Of a stretch of DNA of 64,000 nt, positions 42,816 through 53,285 are shown in pieces; the stretch's first letter is position 1, and the number at the start of each line of letters is the position of its first letter. The notes beneath the pieces are model-generated. The model worked only from the letters and a program-made list of their open reading frames with translations. It searched no databases and had not been told where the DNA came from. Source of the DNA: Streptomyces sp. SUK 48 (GTDB lineage Bacteria; Actinomycetota; Actinomycetes; Streptomycetales; Streptomycetaceae); contig NZ_CP045740.1 in the NCBI RefSeq assembly GCF_009650765.1, forward strand, positions 7,540,001-7,604,000. Reading direction: 5' to 3'. Both the position numbers and the translations under genes were made by a program.

Positions 42816-43804
42816 GGGAGTTCGACTACCGGCGGGCCACCGACGTCGCGGGCGCCGTCGCCCTGCTCGGCGCCGACCCGGACACCCGCTACCTCGGCGG
42901 CGGCACCAATCTCGTGGACCTGATGAAGACCGGCGTCGAGCGCCCCACCCGGCTGGTCGACATCCGTGAACTCCCGCTGGACCGGATCGAGTCCACGCGG
43001 GACGGCGGCCTGCGCATCGGCGCCACCGTCACCAACGCCGACCTCGCCGCCCACCCCGAGGTGCGCCGCCGCTACCCGGCGCTCGCCCAGGCCGTGCTGG
43101 CCGGTGCCTCCGGGCAGCTGCGCAACATGGCCACGGTCGGCGGGAATCTGCTCCAGCGCACCCGCTGCGGCTACTTCACCGATGTCACCCGGCCCTGCAA
43201 CAAGCGGATTCCGGGCAGCGGTTGCCCCGCCGTCGAGGGCGAGCACCACAACCACGCGATCCTCGGCGCCTCCGAGCACTGCGTGGCCGTACACCCCTCG
43301 GACATGGCCGTCCCGCTCACCGCCTTCGACGCCGTCGTCCACTACGAGACCGCCGACGGGCCGGGCGAGTCGCCGCTCGCGGACTTCTATCTGCCGGTGG
43401 GCGAGACCCCGCACCTGGAGACCGTCCTGCCGTCCGGCGCGCTGATCACCGGTGTCGTCCTGCCGCCCGCGCCCGTCGCGGCCCGCTCCCGCTACCGCAA
43501 GGTGCGCGAGCGCGCCTCGTACGCGTTCGCCATCGGCTCCCTCGCGGCCGCGCTCGACGTCCGGGACGGAGTGGTGCACGAGGCGCGGCTGGCCCTCGGC
43601 GCCGTCGCCTCCCGGCCCTGGCGGGCCCGGGCCGCCGAAGAGGTGCTGACCGGGGCACCGGCCGTACCCGAGACCTACGCCGCCGCGGCCGAGGCCGAAC
43701 TGGCCGCCGCCCGGCCGCTGCCGCACAACGGATACAAGGTGACCCTGATGCGCAACCTCGTCGTGGCCGTGCTCACCGAACTCGCCGAGGAGGCCACCCG
43801 ATGA
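42812..43804 (+). CDS. Aldehyde oxidoreductase FAD subunit with extra Fe-S cysteines, PaoB/YagS-like
   Basis: 330 residues: FAD-binding YLGGGTNLVDLMK and NMATVGGNLLQRTRC. Four Cys in TRCGYF, RPCNK, GSGCPA and EHCVAVHPSDMAV match the [4Fe-4S] insert of PaoB-type subunits. CO_deh_flav_C end. Start and stop both overlap neighbours by ATGA, so the operon is tightly coupled. Confidence 0.93.
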   Translation: MREFDYRRATDVAGAVALLGADPDTRYLGGGTNLVDLMKTGVERPTRLVDIRELPLDRIESTRDGGLRIGATVTNADLAAHPEVRRRYPALAQAVLAGASGQLRNMATVGGNLLQRTRCGYFTDVTRPCNKRIPGSGCPAVEGEHHNHAILGASEHCVAVHPSDMAVPLTAFDAVVHYETADGPGESPLADFYLPVGETPHLETVLPSGALITGVVLPPAPVAARSRYRKVRERASYAFAIGSLAAALDVRDGVVHEARLALGAVASRPWRARAAEEVLTGAPAVPETYAAAAEAELAAARPLPHNGYKVTLMRNLVVAVLTELAEEATR

Positions 43805-45936
43805 CCACCGTCACCACCACCGGGACGGCCACCCGCGCGCCGTCCGTCGGCACCGCCCGCACCCGCGTGGAGGGCGTGGAGAAGGTCACCGGCACCGCGC
43901 GGTACGCGGGCGAGATCCCCTTCGCCGGCCTCGCCCACGGCTGGCTGGCCCTCTCCACGGTCGCCCGCGGCCGGATCAGTGCCCTCGACACCGACGCGGT
44001 GCTCGCCATGCCCGGCGTCCTCGCGGTCCTCGACCACCGCAACGCGCCGCGCCTGAACACCGACTTCGCCGGCCTGCTGGGCATGCGGCCCGACCCGACC
44101 TGCGCGGTCTTCCAGCACGACCAGGTGCCGCACCTGGGCTGGCCGGTGGCGCTCGTCGTGGCCGAGACCTCCGAACAGGCCCGGGAGGCGGCCGAGTCGC
44201 TCGTGGTGCACTACGAACCCGAGCCGCACACGACCGACTTCACCGCGGACACCCCCGACGCCTACCCGCTGGACGGGGTCATGCCGGCACTGACGGAGAA
44301 GGGCGACATCGAGGCCGAACTCGCCGCCTGTGCCGTGGTGTCGGACGCCGAGTACACCACCCCCGAAGAGCACCACAACCCGATGGAGCCGCACGCGGCC
44401 ACCGCCCTGTGGGACGAGGGCCGCCTGGAGGTGGTCGACTCCAACCAGGGCGCCACCTGGGTCGGGGGCGACCTCGCCAATCTCTTCTCGATCGACCCGG
44501 CCGCCGTACGGGTGCGCTCCGAACACGTCGGCGGCGGCTTCGGCAGCAAGGGCGTGCGGGCCCACCAGGTGGCCGCCGCGATGGCCGCGAGCGTGCTGAA
44601 GCGCCCGGTGCGCGTGGTCATGACGCGGCGTCAGATGTTCACGCTGGCCGGTCACCGCAGCCCCACCGTCCAGCGGGTCAGGCTCGGCACCGACGCGGAG
44701 GGACGGCTGCGCGCCCTGGAGCACCGCGCCCTCAGCCACACGTCCACCGTCTACGAGTTCGTGGAGCCGAGCGCCGGGGTGGCGCGGGTGATGTACGACG
44801 CCGACGCCCACCGCACCGAGAACCGCGTGGTACGGCGCGACGTGCCGAGCCCGACCTTCATGCGTGCCCCGGGCGAGGCACCGGGCTCCTTCGCGCTGGA
44901 GTCCGCGCTGGACGAACTCGCCGTCGCCTGCGGGCTCGACCCGATCGAACTGCGGTTGCGCAACGACGCCGAGCGCGGGCCGGTCTCGGGCCTGCCGTTC
45001 GCGGGCCGGCGGCTCGCCGACTGCTTCGAGGAGGGCACCCGCAGGTTCGGCTGGGCCGGCCGCGACCCGCGCCCGGGCATCCGCCGGGACGGCCGCTGGC
45101 TGCTGGGCACCGGCACCGCCGCGGCCTCCTTCCAGGCGGGCGCGGCGCCCTCCACCGCGACCGCGACCGCCCACCCGGACGGCGGCTTCACCGTCCGGAT
45201 CGCCGCCGCCGACATCGGCACCGGAGCCCGTACGGCCCTCACCCTGGTCGCCGCGGACGCGCTGGGCGTGGCACCCGAGCGGGTCCGGGTCCGCATCGGC
45301 GACAGCGCCTTCGGACCGGCGATGATCGCCGGCGGCTCCATGGGCACCCGCTCCTGGTCCTGGGCGGTCAAGCTCGCGGCCGAGGAACTGCGCGAGCGGC
45401 TCGCGCTCGGCGCCGACATCCCGGCCGACGGCATCACCGTACGCTCCGACACCACCGCGGCCATCGGCGCCCTCGCCGCCGCCGAACGGCACTCCTTCGG
45501 CGCGCAGTTCGCCGAGGTGGCCGTGGACGTCACCACCGGCGAGGTACGGGTGCGCCGGATGCTCGGCATCTTCGCGGCGGGCCGGATCATCAACCCGCTC
45601 ACCGCGCGCAACCAGTTCCTCGGCGGCATGACCTGGGGCATCTCCATGGCCCTGCACGAGGAGGCGCTGCGCGACCGCGCCTCGGGCGGCCTCGTCGGCG
45701 CCGATCTCGCCGGGTATCACGTCGCGACCCACGCCGATGTCCCGCGCATCGAGGCCGACTGGATCGAGGACCCCAGCCCGGACGACCCGGTCGGCATCAA
45801 GGGCATCGGCGAGATCGGCATCGTGGGCGCCGCCGCGGCCGTGGCCAACGCCGTCTGGCACGCGACCGGCGCCCGCCACCGCGACCTGCCGATCAGTCCC
45901 CGGCGCGTCCTGATGGCGGGGGCGCCGGATGCTTGA
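43801..45936 (+). CDS. Aldehyde oxidoreductase molybdenum subunit, PaoC/YagR-like
   Basis: 711-residue xanthine-oxidase-family large subunit: RVEGVEKVTGTARYAGEI, EHVGGGFGSKGV, PGEAPGSFALESALDELAV, and GIKGIGEIGIVGAAAAVANA, which holds the catalytic Glu. It would bind molybdenum cytosine dinucleotide and oxidise aldehydes with water as the O donor. The PaoC-type length (about 730) is matched. ATG 43801 overlaps the upstream stop; the XdhC gene starts 8 nt before its own stop. Confidence 0.93.
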   Translation: MTTVTTTGTATRAPSVGTARTRVEGVEKVTGTARYAGEIPFAGLAHGWLALSTVARGRISALDTDAVLAMPGVLAVLDHRNAPRLNTDFAGLLGMRPDPTCAVFQHDQVPHLGWPVALVVAETSEQAREAAESLVVHYEPEPHTTDFTADTPDAYPLDGVMPALTEKGDIEAELAACAVVSDAEYTTPEEHHNPMEPHAATALWDEGRLEVVDSNQGATWVGGDLANLFSIDPAAVRVRSEHVGGGFGSKGVRAHQVAAAMAASVLKRPVRVVMTRRQMFTLAGHRSPTVQRVRLGTDAEGRLRALEHRALSHTSTVYEFVEPSAGVARVMYDADAHRTENRVVRRDVPSPTFMRAPGEAPGSFALESALDELAVACGLDPIELRLRNDAERGPVSGLPFAGRRLADCFEEGTRRFGWAGRDPRPGIRRDGRWLLGTGTAAASFQAGAAPSTATATAHPDGGFTVRIAAADIGTGARTALTLVAADALGVAPERVRVRIGDSAFGPAMIAGGSMGTRSWSWAVKLAAEELRERLALGADIPADGITVRSDTTAAIGALAAAERHSFGAQFAEVAVDVTTGEVRVRRMLGIFAAGRIINPLTARNQFLGGMTWGISMALHEEALRDRASGGLVGADLAGYHVATHADVPRIEADWIEDPSPDDPVGIKGIGEIGIVGAAAAVANAVWHATGARHRDLPISPRRVLMAGAPDA

Positions 45937-47068
45937 CCTGGCCACCGAGCTGACCCGATGGCTGGCCGAGGGGCGGGAGTTCGCGGTCGCCACCGTGGTG
46001 TCCGTCGGCGGCAGCGCCCCGCGCGATCCCGGCGCCGCCCTCGCGGTCGACCGCGCGGGCACCGTCATCGGATCGGTCTCCGGCGGCTGCGTCGAGGGCG
46101 CGGTCTACGAGCTGTGCCAGGAGGCCCTGGAGAGCGGCCGGAGCGTCGTCGAGCGGTTCGGGTACAGCGACGAGGACGCCTTCGCCGTGGGGCTGACCTG
46201 CGGCGGAGTGATCGATGTCCTGGTCGTGCCGGTGGGCGCGCAGGCGCCCGCCCGGCCGGTCCTCGCCGCGGCCCTCACGCTGGCCGCCGGGGGCGAGCCG
46301 GCGGCCCTCGCCCGGGTCGCCCGCGGCCCCGGCGAACTTCTGGGCCGGACCCTGCTGGTGCGGCCCGACGGCACCCACGAGGGCACGCTCGGCGGCCACG
46401 CGGACCTCGACCGGACGGCGGTGGCCGAGGCGAGCGCCCTGCTGGAGGCGGGCCGCACCGGGACGGTCGAGATCTCCGCGGACGGCTCGCACTGCCCCGG
46501 CGGCCTCACCCTGCTGGTCGAGTCCGATGTGCCGCCGCCCCGCATGATCATCTTCGGTGCGGTGGACTTCGCGTCGGCGCTGGCGCGGGCCGGGAAGTTC
46601 CTCGGCCACCAGGTGACCGTCTGCGACGCCCGTCCCGTCTTCGCCACCCCGGCCCGCTTCCCCGACGCCGACGAGGTGGTGGTCGACTGGCCGCACCGCT
46701 ATCTGCGGCGCACCGCGACCGACGCGCGGACCGTGCTGTGCGTGCTCACCCATGACGCGAAGTTCGACGTACCGCTGCTCAAGGTGGCTCTCGGCATGCC
46801 GCTGGCGTTCGTCGGCGCGATGGGCTCCCGGCGCACCCACGAGGACCGGGCGCGGCGGCTGCGCGCGGAGGGCGTGAGCGAGCGCCAACTGGCCCGGCTG
46901 CGCTCGCCGATCGGCCTCGACCTGGGCGCGCGTACGCCCGAGGAGACCGCGCTGTCCATCGTGGCGGAGATCGTCGCCGCCCGGCGGGGCGGCAGCGGGA
47001 CGCCGCTGACCGGTGGCCGGGCGCCGATCCACCGGGAGCGGCCGCCCGCCGTGGCGGCGGGCTTGTGA
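45929..47068 (+). CDS. XdhC/PaoD-like molybdenum-cofactor insertion chaperone
   Basis: 379 residues: XdhC N-domain (ATVVSVGGSAPRDPGAAL, GSVSGGCVEGAVYEL) and C-terminal Rossmann domain (MIIFGAVDFASALARAGKFL, VGAMGSRRTHEDRA, LGARTPEETALSI). Such proteins hold sulfurated Moco and pass it to the large subunit. ATG 45929 overlaps the large-subunit gene by 8 nt. Fourth gene of the operon. Confidence 0.93.
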   Translation: MLDLATELTRWLAEGREFAVATVVSVGGSAPRDPGAALAVDRAGTVIGSVSGGCVEGAVYELCQEALESGRSVVERFGYSDEDAFAVGLTCGGVIDVLVVPVGAQAPARPVLAAALTLAAGGEPAALARVARGPGELLGRTLLVRPDGTHEGTLGGHADLDRTAVAEASALLEAGRTGTVEISADGSHCPGGLTLLVESDVPPPRMIIFGAVDFASALARAGKFLGHQVTVCDARPVFATPARFPDADEVVVDWPHRYLRRTATDARTVLCVLTHDAKFDVPLLKVALGMPLAFVGAMGSRRTHEDRARRLRAEGVSERQLARLRSPIGLDLGARTPEETALSIVAEIVAARRGGSGTPLTGGRAPIHRERPPAVAAGL

Positions 47069-47146
47069 AGCGGGGACGGTGGGTAGCGGAGGACCAGGAT
47101 ATTCACCGTTCGATGAATTGCTGCTCCGGCGAAGGGCGGGACCGCG

Positions 47147-48457
47147 ATGGACACGGTGGACGCGGCGAGCACGGGGGGCGCCGTCGAACGGACCATGTGC
47201 TGTGTGGTGGGCGGCGGCCCGGCGGGCATGGTGCTCGCCCTGCTGCTGGCCCGCTCCGGCGTGGCGGTGACGGTGCTGGAGAAACACGCTGATTTCCTGC
47301 GCGACTTCCGCGGCGACACCGTGCACCCCTCCACCCTGGCGCTGCTGGACGAACTGGGCCTGGCCGAGCGGTTCGCCCGGCTGCCGCAGCGCCGGGTGCG
47401 CACCGTGCGGCTGCCGGTCGACCCCGGCCGGCCGCAGGTCACCGTCGCGGACCTGTCGGTGCTGCGCGGCCCCTACAACTACGTGGCGATGGTGCCCCAG
47501 TGGGACCTCCTCGACCTGCTCGCCGACGAGGCCCGCCGCGAACCCTCCTTCCAGCTGCGGATGAACACGGAGGTCACCGGCTTCCTGACCGAGGCGGGAC
47601 GGGTGACCGGGGTGCGCTACCGCACCGCCGACGGCCGCACCGGCGAACTGCGTGCCCTGCTCACCGTCGCCTGCGACGGCCGGGGCTCGCTCGCCCGCGC
47701 CCGGCGGGAGCTGGGGCCGCGCTCCTTCGACTGCCCGATGGACGCCTGGTGGTTCCGGCTGCCGCGCCGCGCGGGCGATCCGAACGGGCTGGTCGGCGGC
47801 GCCGGCGACCGCTTCCTCACCGCGATGATCGACCGCGGCGAGTACTGGCAGTGCGCCGCGCTCATCCCCAAGGGCACCGACGAGAGCCGTCGCGCCGCCG
47901 GACTCGACCGGTTCCGGGCCCAGTTCACCGCCGCCGTGCCCTGGCTCGGCGACCGCGCCGACGCCCTGCGCTCCTGGGACGAGGTCAAGCTCCTCGATGT
48001 ACGCCTGGACCGGCTGCGCCGCTGGCACCGCCCCGGGCTGCTGTGCATCGGCGACGCGGCCCATGCCATGTCCCCGGTCTTCGGGATCGGCATCAACCTC
48101 GCGGTCCAGGACGCCGTGGCCACCGCCCGCCGCCTCGCCGGACCGCTGCGCCGGGGTGCGGTGGGCGAGCGCGAGCTGCGCGGGGTGCAGCGTCGGCGCC
48201 GGCCCACCACGGTGGCCACCCAGACGCTCCAGCGGCTGGCCCACGCCCGCCTCATCCGCCCCGTGCTGGAGGGCCGGCCCCCGCTCGGCAACGCGGACCG
48301 GGCCCGGCGCGTCGCCCATCTGCTGGCCGGCTCCCGGCGGTTGCGCAGGCTGCCCGCCTACTTCATCGCGTACGGCGCCCGGCGCGAGCGGCCACCCGCG
48401 GCGGCGGTCCGCAAGGGCGCCCGAGCCGGTGCGGGGGGTCCGGGCGAGGCGTCGTAG
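47147..48457 (+). CDS. FAD-dependent aromatic-type monooxygenase
   Basis: 436 residues of the PHBH fold: MCCVVGGGPAGMVLALLLAR, the DG motif ACDGRGSLARA and the GD motif LCIGDAAHAMSPVFGIGINLAV. Flavin hydroxylase of the UbiH/PhzS kind. It follows the XdhC gene by 78 bp and could belong to the same catabolic unit (inferred). The Arg-rich tail (VRKGARAGAGG) is odd and likely disordered. Substrate unknown. Confidence 0.88.
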   Translation: MDTVDAASTGGAVERTMCCVVGGGPAGMVLALLLARSGVAVTVLEKHADFLRDFRGDTVHPSTLALLDELGLAERFARLPQRRVRTVRLPVDPGRPQVTVADLSVLRGPYNYVAMVPQWDLLDLLADEARREPSFQLRMNTEVTGFLTEAGRVTGVRYRTADGRTGELRALLTVACDGRGSLARARRELGPRSFDCPMDAWWFRLPRRAGDPNGLVGGAGDRFLTAMIDRGEYWQCAALIPKGTDESRRAAGLDRFRAQFTAAVPWLGDRADALRSWDEVKLLDVRLDRLRRWHRPGLLCIGDAAHAMSPVFGIGINLAVQDAVATARRLAGPLRRGAVGERELRGVQRRRRPTTVATQTLQRLAHARLIRPVLEGRPPLGNADRARRVAHLLAGSRRLRRLPAYFIAYGARRERPPAAAVRKGARAGAGGPGEAS

Positions 48458-48565
48458 AAGCGGGGAAAACCTACTGACGGGGTGTCGTCCGGACAGGAAA
48501 TTCCCAGTGGATGGACAGGTAACCGCGGGTAAGCGGGGTAATCCATAACGATCTTGGCGCAGACC

Positions 48566-48599
48566 TTGCGCAAGGGACGAACACCCCTAGCCTCCCCCC
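48566..48599 (+). promoter_or_regulatory. Probable leaderless promoter
   Basis: TTGCGC, 16-nt spacer, TAGCCT, then six C residues directly before ATG 48600. No Shine-Dalgarno sequence is present, so transcription likely starts at or next to the ATG. Confidence 0.6.
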
Positions 48600-49556
48600 A
48601 TGGCTTTTCTTTCAAGTCGCCGCAGGAGAACGCGTCTGGCCCCGGAGCTGGACGACCAGGAGCTGGGCAGACTTCTCAAGTCCCTGCGGGCGACGACCCG
48701 GACGGGCACGATCGCGACGACCGACCTCTGCGCGGCGCAGATCACCCGCCTGCTCGACCAGGACCCGGGTGACTGGGACCGCCGTACCCACCGCATGGAC
48801 GTCCTGGCGGACTTCCTGACGGCGTCGCACCTGCCGCGCTCCTGGGCCGCGCGCGAACCGCGCAAGGCCGACGCGCTGGTGCTGCACGCCTGGACCCTGG
48901 TCGCCGACGCCCGCGCCCAGGGCCGCCCGGAGGACGCCGCCGAGGCCACCGACATCTGTCTGCGGGCCGCCGAGATCGCCCCCGACGACCCCACCCCCTG
49001 GATCGCCCTGCTGGCCGTGGCCCGCCTCCAGCGCTGGGCGCAGCCCCAGGCGTTCGGCGTGTGGAACGAGGTGCTCGCCCGCGACCGCTGGAACCGCGAG
49101 GCATACCTGTGCATGCTCGGCTACCTCAGCCCCGAGGAGGGCGGCTCGCGCATCCAGGTCCTGGAGTTCGTGGACACCCTGTCCGCCCGGATGCCGGCGA
49201 ACGCCCCCTGCGCGGGTGTCGAACTCACCGCCCAGGTCCTCCAGTACCACTCCGTCCTCGGCCGCGGCGGCTTCGAGGCGCTGGTGGCCCGCAACCACTG
49301 GTCCCACGCCATGGCCGCCCAGGCCCTCGACCGCGTGGCCCACACCTGGCCCCAGCCGGGATTCCTCCGCCACGCCAGGGCGCTCGCCGATCTCAATCTG
49401 CTCGCCTACGCCCTGATGGCCGCCGACCGCCGTCGCGACGCCGCGCCCGTCTTCGAGGCCCTCGGCGGCGTCGTCACCTCCTGGCCCTGGAACCTCGGCG
49501 GCGAGGCCCTCGCCGAGTACGACCAGGCGCAGCGCAGGGCCACCGTCGGTCTGTGA
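48600..49556 (+). CDS. Helical-repeat hypothetical protein
   Basis: 318 residues, nearly all helical, with TPR-like helices (AAEATDICLRAAEIAPDDPTPW, RWNREAYLCMLGYLSPEEGG). No enzyme motif, signal or membrane segment. Members of this family are common in Streptomyces without known function. The mRNA appears leaderless. Confidence 0.75.
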   Translation: MAFLSSRRRRTRLAPELDDQELGRLLKSLRATTRTGTIATTDLCAAQITRLLDQDPGDWDRRTHRMDVLADFLTASHLPRSWAAREPRKADALVLHAWTLVADARAQGRPEDAAEATDICLRAAEIAPDDPTPWIALLAVARLQRWAQPQAFGVWNEVLARDRWNREAYLCMLGYLSPEEGGSRIQVLEFVDTLSARMPANAPCAGVELTAQVLQYHSVLGRGGFEALVARNHWSHAMAAQALDRVAHTWPQPGFLRHARALADLNLLAYALMAADRRRDAAPVFEALGGVVTSWPWNLGGEALAEYDQAQRRATVGL

Positions 49557-49742
49557 CGGCGCCGCTGTCGGCCTGGGGCGGCGTCACCGTCGGCCGGTGA
49601 CGACGGAGCGCCGGGACCCGCTTCCGGGGGCTCGCCGGTGCCGGAATATCGGGGGTGGGGGTCCCGTTGACGTGACCTGATTGGCATGCCCGGAACACAG
49701 AGCCCGACCAGGGCGAGCGAGGGCCGGGCGGAAAGGCATCTC

Positions 49743-49907
49743 ATGGCACGCAGCACCGCGCGTCCCGTCGTCAGGCTGAGGTCGACGGCCGGGACCGGCG
49801 TCACCTACGTGACGCGCAAGAACCGTCTCAACGACCCCGACCGCCTCGTGCTGCGCAAGTACGACCCGGTCGCCGGGGCGCACGTCGCGTTCCGCGAGGA
49901 GCGCTGA
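49743..49907 (+). CDS. rpmG: Ribosomal protein L33, zinc-free paralogue
   Basis: 54 residues: [24 protein letters not shown], then [20 protein letters not shown]. The usual length is matched. It lacks the CXXC pairs of zinc-binding L33 (C-minus form). In Streptomyces such copies normally replace the zinc form under zinc starvation and are Zur-regulated; no clear Zur box is visible upstream. GGAAAGG 6-12 nt before the ATG. Confidence 0.92.
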   Translation: MARSTARPVVRLRSTAGTGVTYVTRKNRLNDPDRLVLRKYDPVAGAHVAFREER

Positions 49908-50044
49908 GCCCACGGGGGCGACCCCGTGACCCCGGACTCTCCGATGATCGACCGGCCCGGTTCCGCGTGCGGCGGCACCGGGCCGGCCGCCGTCCGGGGC
50001 CGCGCCGGCCCGCTGCGATGCCCTGTGATGTCCCCCACCCACCC

Positions 50045-50074
50045 TTGTCGTGGCGTGCAAGGGCTACCTAAGTT
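50045..50074 (+). promoter_or_regulatory. Probable leaderless promoter of small gene
   Basis: TTGTCG, 18-nt spacer, TAAGTT, then 7 nt to ATG 50082; no ribosome site. Confidence 0.4.
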
Positions 50075-50081
50075 CGTATGT

Positions 50082-50339
50082 ATGTCCGCTTATGACCCCA
50101 CCCCGTCCGCCCAGCCGGTCGAGTTCTCCGTCGACCTCACCGCCCACGAAATGCTCCGGCGTGCCCACGTCATGGACGCCGTCGGCCCCACGTGGGACCC
50201 CGTCAAGGCGCTGCGGGACGAGGACGCGGCCCGGGACCTGCTCTACTCCGGCCTCGACGAGGAGCAGCAGCGCATCTACGACGAGCTGGTCGCCGCCGGT
50301 GTGCTGCCCCGGCGCGGAGACGGCCGTGCTGCCGCTTGA
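50082..50339 (+). CDS. Small acidic protein (DUF6400-like)
   Basis: 85 residues: PVEFSVDLTAHEMLRRAHVM, GPTWDPVKALRDEDAARDLL, YSGLDEEQQRIYDELVAAGV. Matches short Streptomyces proteins of unknown function. No ribosome site precedes the ATG, so it may be leaderless. It overlaps the next small gene by 14 nt. Confidence 0.75.
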   Translation: MSAYDPTPSAQPVEFSVDLTAHEMLRRAHVMDAVGPTWDPVKALRDEDAARDLLYSGLDEEQQRIYDELVAAGVLPRRGDGRAAA

Positions 50340-50574
50340 TCCGCAGGCGGACATCGGTAGGCGCGCCTGGGTGACCTGCCCGAACTGCTCGGACCACCAG
50401 GACTGCGCCACCTGCGGGGAACGCCGCAGGTGCACCCGGCACTGGCGCTATCTGCTGTCGAACACCGGCAGCACGCTCCACCTCCAGTGCCCGACCTGCA
50501 CCCACGTCTGGGACCACGAGACGGGCTTCGGCGCGAGCCGCGGCCGCCCGAACCGGGCGTCGGACGACCGCTGA
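50326..50574 (+). CDS. Small zinc-ribbon protein
   Basis: 82 residues with Cys pairs WVTCPNCSDHQDC, ATCGERRRCTRHW and LQCPTCTHVWDHE, enough for one or two zinc-ribbon knuckles. GTG 50326 has GGAG 6 nt upstream, inside the 3' end of the previous gene. No family recognised; it may bind nucleic acid or protein. Confidence 0.7.
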   Translation: MLPLDPQADIGRRAWVTCPNCSDHQDCATCGERRRCTRHWRYLLSNTGSTLHLQCPTCTHVWDHETGFGASRGRPNRASDDR

Positions 50575-50601
50575 GCCCTGCCTGACCGAGGGCGCCCGGT
50601 C

Positions 50602-51408
50602 TCAGGCCGCGCGCGTGAACAGCGGCAGGTAGCCGAGGATCTGCCCGTTGGCGTTCGGGTGGTACGACTCGGTGAGGTCCAGCACCTCGACGCTGCGCAG
50701 CCACGGCCCCGCCGAACAGATCTCGTGCCCGTCGAACGCGGTCCGGGCGTCCGCGAACGCGAACCCGTGACCGGTCGCATGCCGGGCGATCACGCCGTCG
50801 AGGTGGTCGATGGCCGCGTTGAGCGCCGCCCGCTCCGAGTCCTCCAGGCCCCGCGAGCAGGAGCCGTGGAGCTGGTAGAAGTGCGGATAGCCGAGCACCA
50901 CGACGCGGGCGCCCGGCGCCTTGCCCCTGATCGCCGAGTAGAGCCGGTCCAGATTCGCGGGCAGCGTCTTGTCGACGTAGGCGCGCGCGGTGTCGACGGC
51001 GCCGAGGCACGCCTTGGTGCCGGGCAGCGCGCAGAGCCCCATCACCTTGGCCCAGCTCGCGTCACTGCCGCCGACGGTGACGCTGACCAGGTTGGTACGG
51101 CCGCTCAGCGCCCCCAGCTGCTTGTCCAGCACGTCCCCGGTCTTGGCGCCGTTGCAGGCGGCGAAGGCGAAGGACGAGGCGTGCGTCGAGGCCCACAGCG
51201 CGGGGTACGCCCGGCTGCTGCGCAGACAGCTCGCGCCCTCGGGGAGGTAGTCGCCGGCGCCGACACCGGCCGAGTAGGAGTCCCCGAGCGCCACGTAGTC
51301 CAGGGCCGAGCGGTTCGGCGCCGCCGGCGCGCTGGCGGGACCGGCGAGGGTGCAGGCGCCCGCGAGGGACACGGCGGCGGCCCAGGACTGGATGCGGAAC
51401 GGTCTCAT
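50602..51408 (-). CDS. Secreted SGNH/GDSL esterase
   Basis: 268 residues: signal peptide (about 1-30), GDSYSAG with nucleophile Ser44, oxyanion Gly/Asn in CNGAKTGDV, SVTVGGSD, and catalytic His in YHPNANGQ near 250. Cys residues could form disulfides as in Streptomyces scabies-type esterases. Extracellular lipase/esterase; substrate unknown. Divergent from rox. Confidence 0.9.
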   Translation of the reverse strand: MRPFRIQSWAAAVSLAGACTLAGPASAPAAPNRSALDYVALGDSYSAGVGAGDYLPEGASCLRSSRAYPALWASTHASSFAFAACNGAKTGDVLDKQLGALSGRTNLVSVTVGGSDASWAKVMGLCALPGTKACLGAVDTARAYVDKTLPANLDRLYSAIRGKAPGARVVVLGYPHFYQLHGSCSRGLEDSERAALNAAIDHLDGVIARHATGHGFAFADARTAFDGHEICSAGPWLRSVEVLDLTESYHPNANGQILGYLPLFTRAA

Positions 51409-51597
51409 GCCCCGTTTATCGCGGACCCCCGACGCCCCCGCCTCGTCACGGTCCGCGACGTTGACAATCCGCTCCGTCGATGCCCCAATGGCCGGAACTC
51501 GGGGCAAAAGGCATCGGGCGCGACGCCGCCGGGCCGCCGCCCCGCCCGGTGTTCACCCGGACGGACGTCACCCGCACGGGCGAACGGAAACAGAAAG

Positions 51598-51621
51598 GGC
51601 AAGGAGTGCGTACTCCTTGCC
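51598..51621. promoter_or_regulatory. Strong inverted repeat upstream of rox
   Basis: GGCAAGGAGT and ACTCCTTGCC pair perfectly around GCGT (10-4-10). It is 22 bp before the rifamycin-associated element and could be an operator or attenuator hairpin. Confidence 0.55.
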
Positions 51622-51636
51622 ACTCTCAACTTATAG

Positions 51637-53169
<1,533 letters not shown>

Positions 53170-53233
53170 GGCCTGTCGTCGGGATCAGGCCGGATCAGGG
53201 CGCGGGGTCCGGTCCCCGCAAGGGGGTTCCGCA

Positions 53234-53277
53234 GGGCGGCGGCCCGGCTGCGCTCGCGCGCGCCCGGGCCGCCGCCC
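53234..53277. terminator. Bidirectional terminator after rox
   Basis: GGGCGGCGGCCCGG pairs with CCGGGCCGCCGCCC (14 bp, 16-nt loop) between convergent genes. Confidence 0.75.
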
Positions 53278-53285
53278 CCCCCGTG

